In this document: positions 53,795 through 63,762 of the stretch, piece by piece | Layout: each line of letters opens with the position of its first letter | Numbering within the stretch: position 1 is the stretch's first letter | NCBI GenBank assembly: GCA_028291545.1 | Contig: JAQGHR010000004.1 | Coordinates: 82,834-146,833 of the forward strand | Length of the DNA stretch: 64,000 nt | From: Planctomycetota bacterium | Lineage (GTDB): Bacteria; Planctomycetota; Planctomycetia; Isosphaerales; Isosphaeraceae | Reading direction: 5' to 3' | Made by a program: the position numbers and the translations under genes | The notes under the pieces: generated by a model | Database searches by the model: none | The model's input: the letters and a program-made list of their open reading frames with translations, nothing else | Told to the model about the DNA's origin: nothing

Positions 53795-54020
53795 TCAAGC
53801 GTGTGAGGATTTGCCCATCCCGTTCGTTCACACTCTAACGGCATTCCCGACCATGTCAAGCTTGGCGAATTCCCGATGATTGGGACGAGCGTCGGCTTGA
53901 TTGCTCTCGCGATCGTTTGGAGCGTCGTCGAGGTTCAGCCCAGGAGTCAGGTCGCATTTTTTCGATCATCCGGTCGCCGCAACCGCCAACATCAAGATCG
54001 CCTACCTAGCGAGGCCCGCG

Positions 54021-54767
54021 ATGCCCACGGACTACGACGCCATCGCCGATGGCTACAAGAGGGCCAAGCAACAGCCCTGGCGTCACCACATTGAAACCTT
54101 CACCTTGCTGGACGTGATCGGCAGCCTCGACGGGCGGAAGGTCGTGGACCTTGCCTGTGGGGAAGGCTTCTACACCAGACTGCTGCGAGCACACGGAGCC
54201 TCGGAAGTCCTCGGGATCGATTTGTCCGAGGGTATGATCCACCTGGCCCGTGAGGAGGAGGAAAACAACGCCCTGGGAATCGACTACCAGGTGAACGACG
54301 TCCGCAGCCTGAATCTGGATCGCAAGTTCGACCTTGCGATCGCGGCCTATCTCCTCAATTACGCAAGGAACGAGTCCGAGCTCCTGGCGATGTGTGTAAG
54401 CATCGCAAATTGCTTGCGTCCTGGCGGTCGTTTCGTGACCGTAAACGCTAACCCCGAGATGGATTTCCGCCGACTTCCGTCCTTCCGACAGTATGGGTTC
54501 GACGTCGGATTCGATGGTGAAGTGGTCGAGGGCACGCCGTTCACCTGGACGTTTTATCTGGAAGACGGCCCGATCAGCGTGGAGAACTACCATCTCGGGC
54601 TCGCGGCGCACGAACGGTCGTTGCGGTCCGCAGGGTTCGTCGACGTGGTCTGGCATCGTCCACGTCTGTCGCCAGATCGTACTGGCGAGCGCGAGGGATT
54701 CTGGTCGACTTTTCTCAAGGAAGCCCCCGTGATCTTCATGGAGTGCAGGTTGCCGACGAGTTGTTAG
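54021..54767 (+). CDS. SAM-dependent methyltransferase (class I)
   Basis: This is a 248-residue methyltransferase. 'MPTDYDAIADGYKRAKQQPW' is a characteristic start for the toxA-like group, 'VVDLACGEGFYT' is the SAM-binding motif I, 'VLGIDLSEGMI' follows at the acidic loop, and 'CLRPGGRFVTV' is the post-motif. ATG 54021 is chosen over longer upstream frames because it aligns with the family start and follows 'gcgagg'. It could be a small-molecule methyltransferase. No biosynthetic cluster surrounds it, so the substrate is unassigned. Confidence 0.88.
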   Translation: MPTDYDAIADGYKRAKQQPWRHHIETFTLLDVIGSLDGRKVVDLACGEGFYTRLLRAHGASEVLGIDLSEGMIHLAREEEENNALGIDYQVNDVRSLNLDRKFDLAIAAYLLNYARNESELLAMCVSIANCLRPGGRFVTVNANPEMDFRRLPSFRQYGFDVGFDGEVVEGTPFTWTFYLEDGPISVENYHLGLAAHERSLRSAGFVDVVWHRPRLSPDRTGEREGFWSTFLKEAPVIFMECRLPTSC

Positions 54768-55093
54768 GCCCGCCAAATCCGGCCTCAGTTAGCGTCCCGA
54801 AATCGGACGGGGCTCATTGTCGGACTGCGTGTAGTGCCCGACTCGAGGATCTTGCCGAGATAATGATGGACAGACGCGTTGCGAACGAGTCCAATATTTG
54901 TTGGAGAGTTGTGACAGCTTGGCGAGCAAATCGCAAAGTAATCCCGCCCATGTCGGTCCCGCCAGCAACCCCCGCGGCTCGCTGATCCTGACTCAGAGTC
55001 CTCCTGATCGATTCGCCATCAGACTTTGGATTGACTGGGCCAGGAGCGGTACGGACGAAACAACCATCCCCGATTCCTACCGAAGCACATGCC
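54768..55093. other. Intergenic region upstream of the PPC-domain gene
   Basis: These 326 bases contain no credible coding sequence. The only symmetry noted is a short 'gactcagagtc' at 54990-55000, five-base arms around one base, too small to interpret. The region presumably carries the promoter for the PPC-domain gene. Confidence 0.45.
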
Positions 55094-57598
55094 ATGAAAA
55101 CGACCATTCCCGCCTTGATCGCCCTGACGATGATCGCAGCGCCGGCCCAGGCGGCGAGCCCGACGATCCGCGGCATGAGACCCGTGGGCGGTCAGCGTGG
55201 GACCGAGGTCGTGGTCACCTTGACCGGCCAGAGGCTTGCAGACGCCAAGGAACTCCTGTTCTATCAGCCGGGGATCACGGTCAGCAAACTTGAGGTGGGC
55301 AAGAACGGCCAGGTGAGTGCATCCTTGAATATCGCGCAAGATGCACGCCTCGGCCTTCACGATTTCCGACTCCGCACCGCAACGGGGATCACCCCGCTGA
55401 AGACGTTCAGCGTCGGCGTGCTCAAGGACGTCGTCGAGATTGAGCCCAACAACGACTTCCTCAAGCCACAGCCGATCGACATGAATGTCACGGTCAACGG
55501 AGTGGCCGACAACGAAGACATCGATTACTACGCGGTGCAGGCGAAGAAGGGGGAACGGATCACGGTTGAGGTCGAAGGGATCCGCCTCGGACTGACGCTG
55601 TTCGATCCGTACGTTTCGATCCTCGACTCGAAACGTTTCGAACTGGCTTCCAGCGACGACTCAGCCCTGATCTGGCAGGATGGATTCGTGTCGGTTGTCG
55701 CCCCGGAAGACGGAACCTACATGATCGTCGCGAGAGAGAGCGCGTACCGAGGGAACAACAATTGTCTGTATCGACTCCACGTCGGGAATTTTCCCCGGCC
55801 GACGGCAACGATCCCCTCGGGCGGGAAGCTCGGCGAACCGGTCACGGTGAGGTGGGTCGGAGACGTGCTCGGGGAGAAGACAACGAGTCTGATTCTTCCT
55901 CAAAGCGTCGATCGCAATTTCGGCCTGGTGGCTCAGGACGAGTTCGGGACCGCCCCGTATCCGAATGCGTTCCGTCTCAGTTCGTTCGGCAATACCATGG
56001 AGACCGAGCCGAACGACTCACATGCGACGGCCACGGCATTCACGCCTCCGGTGGCGCTGAACGGGGTGATCGGGTCGGCCGGGGACGTCGATCACTATGC
56101 CTTCAGAGCAACCAAGGGCCAGACCTACGACGTGAGGGTTTTTGCCCGCCAGATTCGCTCGCCGCTCGACTCGATCCTGACGATCGCCCCGAAAAACGGA
56201 AGCCCGTCCGCGAGGAACGACGACACCGGCGGACCCGACAGCTACCTCCGTTTCAAGGCCCCGAAGGACGGCGAGTTCATCGTCTCCGTGACCGACCAAC
56301 TGAAGAAGGGCGGCCTCGATTACTCCTACCGCATCGAGATCAGCCCCGTCGAGCCGAAGCTCAGCCTGAGCACTCCCAACGAGTCGATTCGTCGAGGGAC
56401 GGGTGTTATGGCCGTGACCGTGGCCCGCGGCAACCGTCAGGCGATCCTGATCAATGCGGGCCGTGTGGACTTCGGTGGCGCCCTTTCCCTGTCGGCGTCC
56501 GATCTTCCCTCCGGGGTGAAGTTCGAATCCGATAACATGACCGCCGGGAATTCCGTCCTGCCCGTGCTTTTCACGGCCGACACAGAGGCACCCGTCGCCG
56601 CCAAACTGGCACAGGTCGCGGGCAAGCCGGTCGGCTCATCGGACGATATCGCGAGCGAGTTCAGTTCGACCGCGGAACTCGTGCTCGGTCAGAACAACGT
56701 CCCGTTCTGGACCCGAACGGTCGACTCCCTGGCCGTCGCGGTCACCGAGGAGGTGCCGTTCTCGATCGACATCGTCGAGCCCAAGGTTCCGATCGTTCGC
56801 GGCGGCACGATGGACCTCAAGGTGGTCGCGACAAGAAAGCCCGGGTTCTCCGGACCTATCGCGGTAGCCCTGCTGTGGAATCCGCCGGGGATCGCCTCGA
56901 AGGGCGGGATCGTCATTCCTGAAGGAAAAGACGAGGCATCGATCCTCGTCAATGCCAACAACGGCGCCGAGCTGGCGACCTGGAAGATCGTGGTCAACGG
57001 CACCTACACGGAAGCCGTGACAGGCCCCCCCGCCCCCGGCGCCAGACGCGGTCAAGGCTCAGCCCGCGTGACGGTCTCTTCCAATCTCGCGAAACTGACG
57101 GTCGCCCCTCAATTCCTCGCCCTCAAGTTCGACGCTGTCAGCGTGGAGCAGGGTAAGGAGATCGACCTGGCCGTGAAGGTCAACAAACTGGCCGACTTCT
57201 CCGGAGAAGCCAAGATGACCCTGGTGGGTCTGCCCAACAAGGTGACGACCGAGCCCGCGACCATCACCAAGGACAGCACCGAGGTCGTCTTCCACATCAA
57301 GACCGAGGCGACCTCGCCGCCCGGTGAAACCAAGTCCCTCTTCTGCGAGGTTGTGATTCAGAAGGACGGTGAACCAATCGTCCATAATCTCGGGACCGGC
57401 CGTCTGCGGGTCGACACGCCGCTGGCGCAGAAGCAAAAAGCCACGGGTCCGCTGGCGGCGAAGACCGGAGCCGGTTCGGCTCCCATCAAGACCTCGGACG
57501 CGGCGTCCAAGCCCCTCAGTCGGCTGGAGAAGTTGCGGCTCGAGAGCCAGGAAAAAGCGAAGGCCGCGGCGGAAACCGCCGGTGCGGTGCGTCCCTGA
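55094..57598 (+). CDS. Large exported PPC-domain protein
   Basis: This is an 834-residue protein with a clean Sec signal ('MKTTIPALIALTMIAAPAQA'). Residues of about 22-110 form an IPT/Ig-like domain. Two pre-peptidase C-terminal domains follow, each opening with an Asn/Pro-rich 'EIEPNNDF' or 'ETEPNDSH' and containing 'DIDYYAVQAKKGERI' or 'DVDHYAFRATKGQTY'. The rest is Ig-like beta-sandwich repeats and a charged, Ala/Lys-rich tail with coiled-coil character ('SRLEKLRLESQEKAKAAAE'). No catalytic domain is visible, so it is probably structural or carbohydrate-binding at the cell surface. Such proteins often accompany DUF1549/DUF1501 genes, but here it stands about 36 kb away. Confidence 0.85.
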   Translation: MKTTIPALIALTMIAAPAQAASPTIRGMRPVGGQRGTEVVVTLTGQRLADAKELLFYQPGITVSKLEVGKNGQVSASLNIAQDARLGLHDFRLRTATGITPLKTFSVGVLKDVVEIEPNNDFLKPQPIDMNVTVNGVADNEDIDYYAVQAKKGERITVEVEGIRLGLTLFDPYVSILDSKRFELASSDDSALIWQDGFVSVVAPEDGTYMIVARESAYRGNNNCLYRLHVGNFPRPTATIPSGGKLGEPVTVRWVGDVLGEKTTSLILPQSVDRNFGLVAQDEFGTAPYPNAFRLSSFGNTMETEPNDSHATATAFTPPVALNGVIGSAGDVDHYAFRATKGQTYDVRVFARQIRSPLDSILTIAPKNGSPSARNDDTGGPDSYLRFKAPKDGEFIVSVTDQLKKGGLDYSYRIEISPVEPKLSLSTPNESIRRGTGVMAVTVARGNRQAILINAGRVDFGGALSLSASDLPSGVKFESDNMTAGNSVLPVLFTADTEAPVAAKLAQVAGKPVGSSDDIASEFSSTAELVLGQNNVPFWTRTVDSLAVAVTEEVPFSIDIVEPKVPIVRGGTMDLKVVATRKPGFSGPIAVALLWNPPGIASKGGIVIPEGKDEASILVNANNGAELATWKIVVNGTYTEAVTGPPAPGARRGQGSARVTVSSNLAKLTVAPQFLALKFDAVSVEQGKEIDLAVKVNKLADFSGEAKMTLVGLPNKVTTEPATITKDSTEVVFHIKTEATSPPGETKSLFCEVVIQKDGEPIVHNLGTGRLRVDTPLAQKQKATGPLAAKTGAGSAPIKTSDAASKPLSRLEKLRLESQEKAKAAAETAGAVRP

Positions 57599-57651
57599 CC
57601 GTCACTCAGACTTCCCTACTTGGTCGGTCGGGCGATGCGTCTGCTTTCGAC

Positions 57652-59661
57652 TTATCGACTCTCGAACTGCTTGCTTGCTCCCGCCGTTTCATAAAGGCTT
57701 CCGACCCGTTCTCTTAATTCGCGACTGCCGCGAACGATCACGAGCGGCCCCGGGGCAAGCATTCCGAGCGCCTCTGGAATGTCCAGCACTCGCAGAACAT
57801 TTAGCAGTTGCGGAGCCGTGGCGTCCATGTGCGAGTCCGGCGGGTTGATCGCCACAACGCCTCCAATCTCTGGCTCCAGCAAGGCCGCGTACGCACCCAG
57901 AATTCCCGCCGATCCCTCCCCGACCACGACGACGGGAACCTTCTCGCCATACTTCGCGCGGAGGTACCGCGCGGTGGCGGCGATATCCCGGACCCGGCCG
58001 CCATCCACCGTGCGACCGAGCAGGACGTGAGCCCTCTCGACGTAGTTGGGCGGATTGGTTCGCGTCCATCGCGTCGGTCCGACGCCGCGAGGCTCCAACC
58101 GGTAGAGCGCATCCCCGTCCTTCCGAACCTCCTTGGACCAATCGTCCGAGACCTTCTCTGTCTTGTCTCCCACAACCGCAAGTAGGACTCGCTTCACCTC
58201 CGCAACGGGTCTCCGCTCGTAGGGGAGCTGGAGAGACACCACGATTCCGTTCTCGGTTTCCACTCTCACAAATTCATCGCTGGCATTTCCAACGGCACGG
58301 GCAGGCGGAATCCGCGCGGGCAGGGGACGAAACGTCACTCTCCTCAATTCGGCCAGGAGCCGCGCCTTCCAGGCGTCAAATCCATCCTTTTCGGGAAGCG
58401 TGCTCGTGGCCAACGGCACGAAGTCCCGGTCGATGCGGCTGTTCCTCCGGTCGGCGGGGAGGTCAGCATCGGTCTTGAAGACACGCAGCCGTGATGGCTC
58501 GATCGGGTAGCGCTTCGGGTTCGATTTTTCCTCGACGAGATTCGCCTCGCTGTCCGTAACCGGCCGAGGATCGCCTTTCAATTGCGTATTGAGGAAACGA
58601 TAGGCGGATCGGCGAATGTCCTCACGGTAATCGTGGCCGCCGACCGAGACCACCGCATCCACTCGGTCGCCGGCGCCGTACAAGCTGTACAGGCTTTCCA
58701 GGCGGGCGGTCACCCGCTGGTTTGCGTCCATCGGGAAGATGCCATCGTTGTCGCTATTGACGAACAGCAGCGGCCTTGGTGCGACCAGTGCGGCAATCTG
58801 GGTCCATGGCCACTCGAACGTATTATACAAGAACATACAATCACAGTGCCCGTTGACCACTCGATTGGACACGTACGACGCCAGATCTGCCATGCCGCTG
58901 ACCGGGACGGCGACTTTCACCCGATCGTCGGCCGCGGCAATCCAGAAGGTGGCCGCGCCTCCGCCGCTGATACCCGTCACGCCGATTCGGTCAGGATCGA
59001 CGTCAGCCCGGCTCACGAGGTAATCAATCCCGCGGACCCCGTTCCAGCACTCCACGCCCGCCGGCGTGTACCCGCGGGAATGCCACCACCAACGCCCCTC
59101 CCGGTAGGTGCCATGGTGTACGCCCGGGATCTCGCCCAACTGGAGCGTGTCGACAATCAAGCAGACGTAACCATGTCGCGCGAACCAGATCCCGTGCGAC
59201 TGGAAGGCCGTTTTTCCGCCATCGCGACCCATGCCCGAGTGCCCGCAGACATAGAGCACCGCCGGAAGTCGCACGCCGTCCGCGGCCTTCGCAGGTCGGT
59301 ACAGATTGGCCGTGACGTAGAGTCCCGGCATGCTTTGATAATGCAAATTCTCGACGACAAATCCGTTGCCCTCGATCGCACCTGTAACTGTCGCCTTGAG
59401 CGGCGTGCGCGCCGGAGTCGGGGAAAGACCGAGCATGTAGTGATATTCGTCCCGTAAGCGAGTTTGGGCCCTCCGCCAATCCTCGGCCGTCTTCATGCCG
59501 TCGAGGAATCCGGCGTCGAGGGCGATCGCACCGCGCGCGAGATACGTTTCCATCATCGTATCGCCAGTCTGCGCCGGCTCGAGCTCATCAAATGGCCGGG
59601 CCGCTACGACCGAAAATGGGGCAATTGAGATCGTGAGAAGGAGAATCAGTTTCGCTAACAT
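57652..59661 (-). CDS. Secreted hydrolase with two alpha/beta-hydrolase domains (paralogue of the 43.6-46.0 kb gene)
   Basis: This is a 669-residue protein with a Sec signal ('LAKLILLLTISIAPFSVVAA'). The first domain has 'GVTGISGGGAATFW' with nucleophile Ser232, 'LYVCGHSGMGRDG' and 'APRPLLFVNSDNDG', with His in 'VSVGGHDYRED'. A C-terminal second hydrolase-like domain carries 'VVVGEGSAGILGAY', again without a proper Gly-X-Ser-X-Gly elbow. Shared phrases such as 'YHYMLGLSPTPARTPL', matched in the other protein by 'LGLSPMPPRTPL', show common descent. It is probably an ester hydrolase acting on polysaccharide decorations. It converges with the PPC gene, 53 bases between stops. Confidence 0.83.
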   Translation of the reverse strand: MLAKLILLLTISIAPFSVVAARPFDELEPAQTGDTMMETYLARGAIALDAGFLDGMKTAEDWRRAQTRLRDEYHYMLGLSPTPARTPLKATVTGAIEGNGFVVENLHYQSMPGLYVTANLYRPAKAADGVRLPAVLYVCGHSGMGRDGGKTAFQSHGIWFARHGYVCLIVDTLQLGEIPGVHHGTYREGRWWWHSRGYTPAGVECWNGVRGIDYLVSRADVDPDRIGVTGISGGGAATFWIAAADDRVKVAVPVSGMADLASYVSNRVVNGHCDCMFLYNTFEWPWTQIAALVAPRPLLFVNSDNDGIFPMDANQRVTARLESLYSLYGAGDRVDAVVSVGGHDYREDIRRSAYRFLNTQLKGDPRPVTDSEANLVEEKSNPKRYPIEPSRLRVFKTDADLPADRRNSRIDRDFVPLATSTLPEKDGFDAWKARLLAELRRVTFRPLPARIPPARAVGNASDEFVRVETENGIVVSLQLPYERRPVAEVKRVLLAVVGDKTEKVSDDWSKEVRKDGDALYRLEPRGVGPTRWTRTNPPNYVERAHVLLGRTVDGGRVRDIAATARYLRAKYGEKVPVVVVGEGSAGILGAYAALLEPEIGGVVAINPPDSHMDATAPQLLNVLRVLDIPEALGMLAPGPLVIVRGSRELRERVGSLYETAGASKQFESR

Positions 59662-59931
59662 GGAAGAGCCCTCTCATTCACACGGAATGGTCCCGAGTCG
59701 CTCATGAAACGCATATCGCTGAGTCCGTTCCATCTCGATCACGCGACCATCATCGGCGACGAGGGATGCGCTCAGCGTATCCCGGTCCTCTTGAGCCCGC
59801 AACGGTCCGCCGCCCGTCAGACGGTTCCTTGCAGGAGTGATTGAGGCGGGTTATTGTCGATCGAAATTGTCGTCAATTGCCGCTCCTCCCTGACGGCTCG
59901 ACGCGACGCGAAGTCCCATAAGGCAACACAT

Positions 59932-61245
59932 ATGCGTTCGGCTACCCTCGTTCTCGGCATCCTGACCCTCACTCCGTGTCTCTCCTGCGGACAGGACCGA
60001 GATACGAAGGTCCGCAATGACCGCAAGGTGTTCCAGGAATCCAAGGATTGGATCTACAACGACCTGGAAGAGGGTATCCGCCACGCCAAGGCCGCTGGCA
60101 AACCGCTCCTGGTCATCTTTCGCTGCATCCCGTGTGAAGCCTGCCAGCAATTCGACGACGACGTCGCCCGTCGTGATCCCGTCATTCGCGACCTGCTCGA
60201 CGCGTTCGTCTGCGTGCGGATCGTCCAGGCCAATGCCATCGACCTGACCCGATTCCAGCACGATTTCGACCAGTCATTCGCCGCATATCTCATGAACGCG
60301 GATAGCACGATTTACGGCCGATACGGCACGCGATCCGATCGATCGGAAGAGCAGGATATCTCGCTGGAAGGCTTCCGCAAAGCCATGGAAGGGGCCCTCC
60401 TCATGCATCAGACATACGACAAGATCAAGGCCACGCTCGCCGGGAAGCAGGCCAAACCCGTGCGTTACAAGACTCCGAGGGAGTACCCCAGCCTCGCGGG
60501 CAAATATGGCACGACGCTGGACTACGACGGCAAGGTCGCGAAGAGTTGCATGCATTGCCACCAGATTCGCGAGGCCGAGCGGGTCGCCTATCGCAGCGAA
60601 AACAAGCCGATCCCCGACAATGTCCTGTTCCCGAACCCCGACCCCAGCGTGCTAGGCTTGTTCCTGGACTCCCGTTCTATGGCCCGTGTCGAACGCGTCT
60701 CCCCGGGCTCCATCGCCGACAAGGACGGGGTCCGCCACGGCGACGAGATCGTCATGATGGACGGGCAGCAGCTCCTTTCGATCGCCGACGTTCAGTGGGT
60801 GCTGCAAAACCTGCCAAACTCAGCCGATGTGACTACGCTGGTCCGCCGTGATGGGAAGGACCTCCCGCTCACATTGCATCTTTCGGACGGGTGGCGACGG
60901 GGTAACATTTCGTGGCGTGTGTCGACTTGGGATCTGCGCCGGATGGCTCTCGGCGGGATGAAGTTGGTAAACCTGACGGAGGCAGAGCGTGAACGGGCGA
61001 AACTTCCGAAGGGCAGTCTAGGGCTGCGAGTGGAGCACGTCGGCGAGTTCGGCGATCACGCCATCGCCAAGCAGGCCGGGCTCCGAAAGGACGACGTGAT
61101 CGTCGGATTTGATGGTCGGAATGATCACATAGGCGAATCCGAGCTGATCGCTCATGCCGTACAGAAGAGGCTCCCGGGCGACAAGGTGAGCGTCACGATC
61201 CTTCGAGGCGGCGTACGCCAGGTCTTTCATTTTTCACTCAAGTGA
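59932..61245 (+). CDS. Exported thioredoxin-like / CxxCH / double-PDZ fusion lipoprotein
   Basis: This is a 437-residue protein. The signal ends 'TPCLSCGQD', a plausible lipobox. Residues of about 25-150 are thioredoxin-like, with three closely spaced cysteines C65, C68 and C71 ('CIPCEAC'). A haem-c attachment motif 'CMHCH' occurs at residues 206-210. Two PDZ domains follow (about 225-315 and 335-437), with 'RVSPGSIADKDGVRHGDEIV' and 'QAGLRKDDVIVGFDG'. ATG 59932 is preferred because it starts the signal peptide. The architecture suggests a periplasmic redox or folding factor. It is followed by the cytochrome bd genes, 89 bases away, although a functional link is unproven. Confidence 0.85.
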   Translation: MRSATLVLGILTLTPCLSCGQDRDTKVRNDRKVFQESKDWIYNDLEEGIRHAKAAGKPLLVIFRCIPCEACQQFDDDVARRDPVIRDLLDAFVCVRIVQANAIDLTRFQHDFDQSFAAYLMNADSTIYGRYGTRSDRSEEQDISLEGFRKAMEGALLMHQTYDKIKATLAGKQAKPVRYKTPREYPSLAGKYGTTLDYDGKVAKSCMHCHQIREAERVAYRSENKPIPDNVLFPNPDPSVLGLFLDSRSMARVERVSPGSIADKDGVRHGDEIVMMDGQQLLSIADVQWVLQNLPNSADVTTLVRRDGKDLPLTLHLSDGWRRGNISWRVSTWDLRRMALGGMKLVNLTEAERERAKLPKGSLGLRVEHVGEFGDHAIAKQAGLRKDDVIVGFDGRNDHIGESELIAHAVQKRLPGDKVSVTILRGGVRQVFHFSLK

Positions 61246-61334
61246 AGCCTGAGCACTTCCGGTCGCCCCATTGAACGGTGTCGGCCACGTCGCCCATTCA
61301 GCGAAATCACAATATCACTTGACCGAAAGAGACG

Positions 61335-62666
61335 ATGTCGAATCTCCTCGCCGCACGCTTGCAGATGGCCATGTCGTTGGGCTTTCACATCATCTTCGCC
61401 GTGATTGGCATCGCTCTACCGCTGATGATGGTGATTGCCGAGGCCTTCTGGATTCGGACCGGTGAAGACGTTTATCGGGTTCTCGCCCGCAGGTGGGCGC
61501 GTGGGGCTGCGATCCTCTTCGCCGTCGGAGCAGTTTCGGGCACGGTCCTCTCGTTCGAGCTTGGCCTGCTCTGGCCGCGTTTCATGGAATTTTCGGGTCC
61601 GATTATCGGATTGGGATTCGCGCTTGAAGGATTCGCCTTTTTTACGGAAGCGATCTTTCTCGGGATCTACATCTACGGCTGGGGACGCATCTCTCCCGCC
61701 GCACATCTGGCCGCCGGGATCGTCATCGCCGTCAGCGGTGCGGCGTCCGGCGTCCTGGTCGTATCGGTAAATTCTTGGATGAACACCCCGTCGGGCTTCG
61801 TACTCGACGGAAATCGTGCGACCCGCATCGACCCGGTGGCCGCACTCCTGAATCCGGCGATGGCCGCCGAGGCCCTGCATATGACCCTGGCGGCCTATGC
61901 GGCGGTCGGCCTCTTGGCGGCCGGTGTCCACGCCGCGCTGTTGCGAAAGGATCGCACGAATCCGTTCCATCGCCGCGCTCTCGCCATCGCACTCGCAGTC
62001 GGTGGAGTCGCCTCGGTTGCACAGCCGTTCAGCGGCGATTTTGCCGCCAGGGTCGTTGCGCGAACGCAGCCGGCGAAGCTCGCATCCATGGAAGGACAAT
62101 TCCATACCCAACGCCATGCTCCACTTAGGATCGGAGGGGTTCCGGATCCAAGATCGGGACGCACCCGATTTGCGCTGGAGATCCCCAGCGGCCTGAGCAT
62201 CCTGGCCTATCAGGATGCAAACGCCGAAGTTCTCGGCCTGAATGAATTCCCACCAAAGGACCGCCCGCCGGTCGTCGTCGTCCACCTGGCGTTTCAGGTC
62301 ATGGTCGCTTGCGGAATGGTGATGATGGCGGTCTCGATCTGGGCGGCGTGTGCGGCGTGGAGGTGTAGGGGGGTACCGGACGGCTCCCGTCTGCTCGTCG
62401 TTCTGGCACTGACGGGACCGCTCGGCCTCGTGGCGATCGAGGCGGGTTGGACGGTCACGGAGGTAGGGCGACAACCCTGGATCATTCATAAGGTCATGCG
62501 AACGACGGATGCGGTGACATCCGTCACCGGACTCTGGCTGTCGCTCCTGGTCTATACGATCCTCTACCTGGTCCTTGGGGTTATCGTCGTCAGGCTTCTG
62601 ATGGCGCAGTTTCAATCCAGCCCTGGCGCCAACGAGATGGCAGTTCGTTCGGGGAGCAAGACATGA
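61335..62666 (+). CDS. cydA: Cytochrome bd quinol oxidase subunit I (cyanide-insensitive type, short Q-loop)
   Basis: This is a 443-residue protein with about nine transmembrane helices. 'LGFHIIFAVIGIALPL' holds the haem b595 ligand His18, 'LHMTLAAYAAVG' holds a second haem ligand, and 'QVMVACGMVMM' contains the Met that ligates haem b558. The Q-loop is short and begins 'MEGQF', as in CioA-type enzymes. With subunit II it reduces oxygen to water using quinol. The final four bases overlap the subunit II start, so translation is coupled. cydDC assembly genes are not present in the window. Confidence 0.93.
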   Translation: MSNLLAARLQMAMSLGFHIIFAVIGIALPLMMVIAEAFWIRTGEDVYRVLARRWARGAAILFAVGAVSGTVLSFELGLLWPRFMEFSGPIIGLGFALEGFAFFTEAIFLGIYIYGWGRISPAAHLAAGIVIAVSGAASGVLVVSVNSWMNTPSGFVLDGNRATRIDPVAALLNPAMAAEALHMTLAAYAAVGLLAAGVHAALLRKDRTNPFHRRALAIALAVGGVASVAQPFSGDFAARVVARTQPAKLASMEGQFHTQRHAPLRIGGVPDPRSGRTRFALEIPSGLSILAYQDANAEVLGLNEFPPKDRPPVVVVHLAFQVMVACGMVMMAVSIWAACAAWRCRGVPDGSRLLVVLALTGPLGLVAIEAGWTVTEVGRQPWIIHKVMRTTDAVTSVTGLWLSLLVYTILYLVLGVIVVRLLMAQFQSSPGANEMAVRSGSKT

Positions 62667-63691
62667 CCGCTATGGCTCCGTCGCAAGTCGTCGCTACGGC
62701 GATTCTGTTCGCTCTGACGCTCTATGTCCTTTTCGGGGGAGCGGACTTCGGCGCGGGCGTCTGGGACTTGCTGGCGCGAGGACCACGCGCCACGGCGCAG
62801 CGCGAGGTGATCTCTCACGCCATCGGTCCTGTCTGGGAGGCGAATCATGTCTGGCTCATCATCGTGATCGTCCTCCTGTTCACCGGCTTCCCGGCTGCGT
62901 TCGCGTCGATCACGACCAACCTGCATGTACCGCTTTCCATGATGTTGGTCGGGATCGTACTGAGGGGCTCTGCGTTCACCTTTCGAAGCTACGACAACGC
63001 CAAACTCAATGATCGCCGCTGGGATCGGCGTTTCTCATGGCCGAGTGTGGTAACGCCGGTCTTGCTCGGCATCGTGATAGGCGCGATCGCGACGGGTCGT
63101 CTGGCGACGCGTCCCGAGCAACCCGTCAGTCTTTTCTCCGTCTGGCTCACTCCGTTTCCACTGGCGGTCGGCCTGTTCGCGCTGGCCATATTCTCGTTCC
63201 TCGCGGCCGTCTATCTTACACTGGAGACGGCCGACCCCAGCCTTCAGGACGATTTTCGACGTCGCTCGCTGATCAGCGGCGTGACCGTCGGAATTCTGGC
63301 CTACGTCGTCTACATCCTCGCCCGCACCGAGGCCCCGCTCGTCGTTCGTGGGCTCGGCGCCTCTTCCTGGGGCTTCGTCGTCCGCGTCGCCACCGGCACC
63401 TTCGCGATTGTGACGCTGGCCGGCTTGTGGTTCCGCCGATACCAGGTCGCTCGTGCGGCGGTCATGGTTCAGGTCACCCTGATTCTCTGGGGCTGTGCCC
63501 TGGCCCAGTATCCCTACATTGTGCCGCCCGACCTGACGGTGTCTGGCAGCGCCGCGCCTCCCCAGGTCCAGAGGCTTCTGATCGTGACCTTAGCGGCCGG
63601 GTCCCTGATCCTCTTTCCTTCGATCTATTACTTGTTCCGGATTTTCAAGGTACATACGTTTCATCCTGCGTCGAACAGACCGGGCGAGTGA
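62663..63691 (+). CDS. cydB: Cytochrome bd quinol oxidase subunit II
   Basis: This is a 342-residue integral membrane protein with eight or nine helices. 'YVLFGGADFGAGVWDLLA' and 'GPVWEANHVWLI' in the first third are CydB/CioB hallmarks, including the conserved Trp-Glu-Ala-Asn. The start ATG overlaps the last codon and stop of subunit I ('atga', 62663-62666). It completes a two-gene bd oxidase operon. No CydX-like small subunit frame was recognised directly downstream. Confidence 0.93.
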   Translation: MTAMAPSQVVATAILFALTLYVLFGGADFGAGVWDLLARGPRATAQREVISHAIGPVWEANHVWLIIVIVLLFTGFPAAFASITTNLHVPLSMMLVGIVLRGSAFTFRSYDNAKLNDRRWDRRFSWPSVVTPVLLGIVIGAIATGRLATRPEQPVSLFSVWLTPFPLAVGLFALAIFSFLAAVYLTLETADPSLQDDFRRRSLISGVTVGILAYVVYILARTEAPLVVRGLGASSWGFVVRVATGTFAIVTLAGLWFRRYQVARAAVMVQVTLILWGCALAQYPYIVPPDLTVSGSAAPPQVQRLLIVTLAAGSLILFPSIYYLFRIFKVHTFHPASNRPGE

Positions 63692-63762
63692 ACGGTTGGC
63701 CAAGTATCCTTCACAGGCAACTGCTGATCAAGCACCTGGACGCGGTTTTCCTCGACTCTGAA

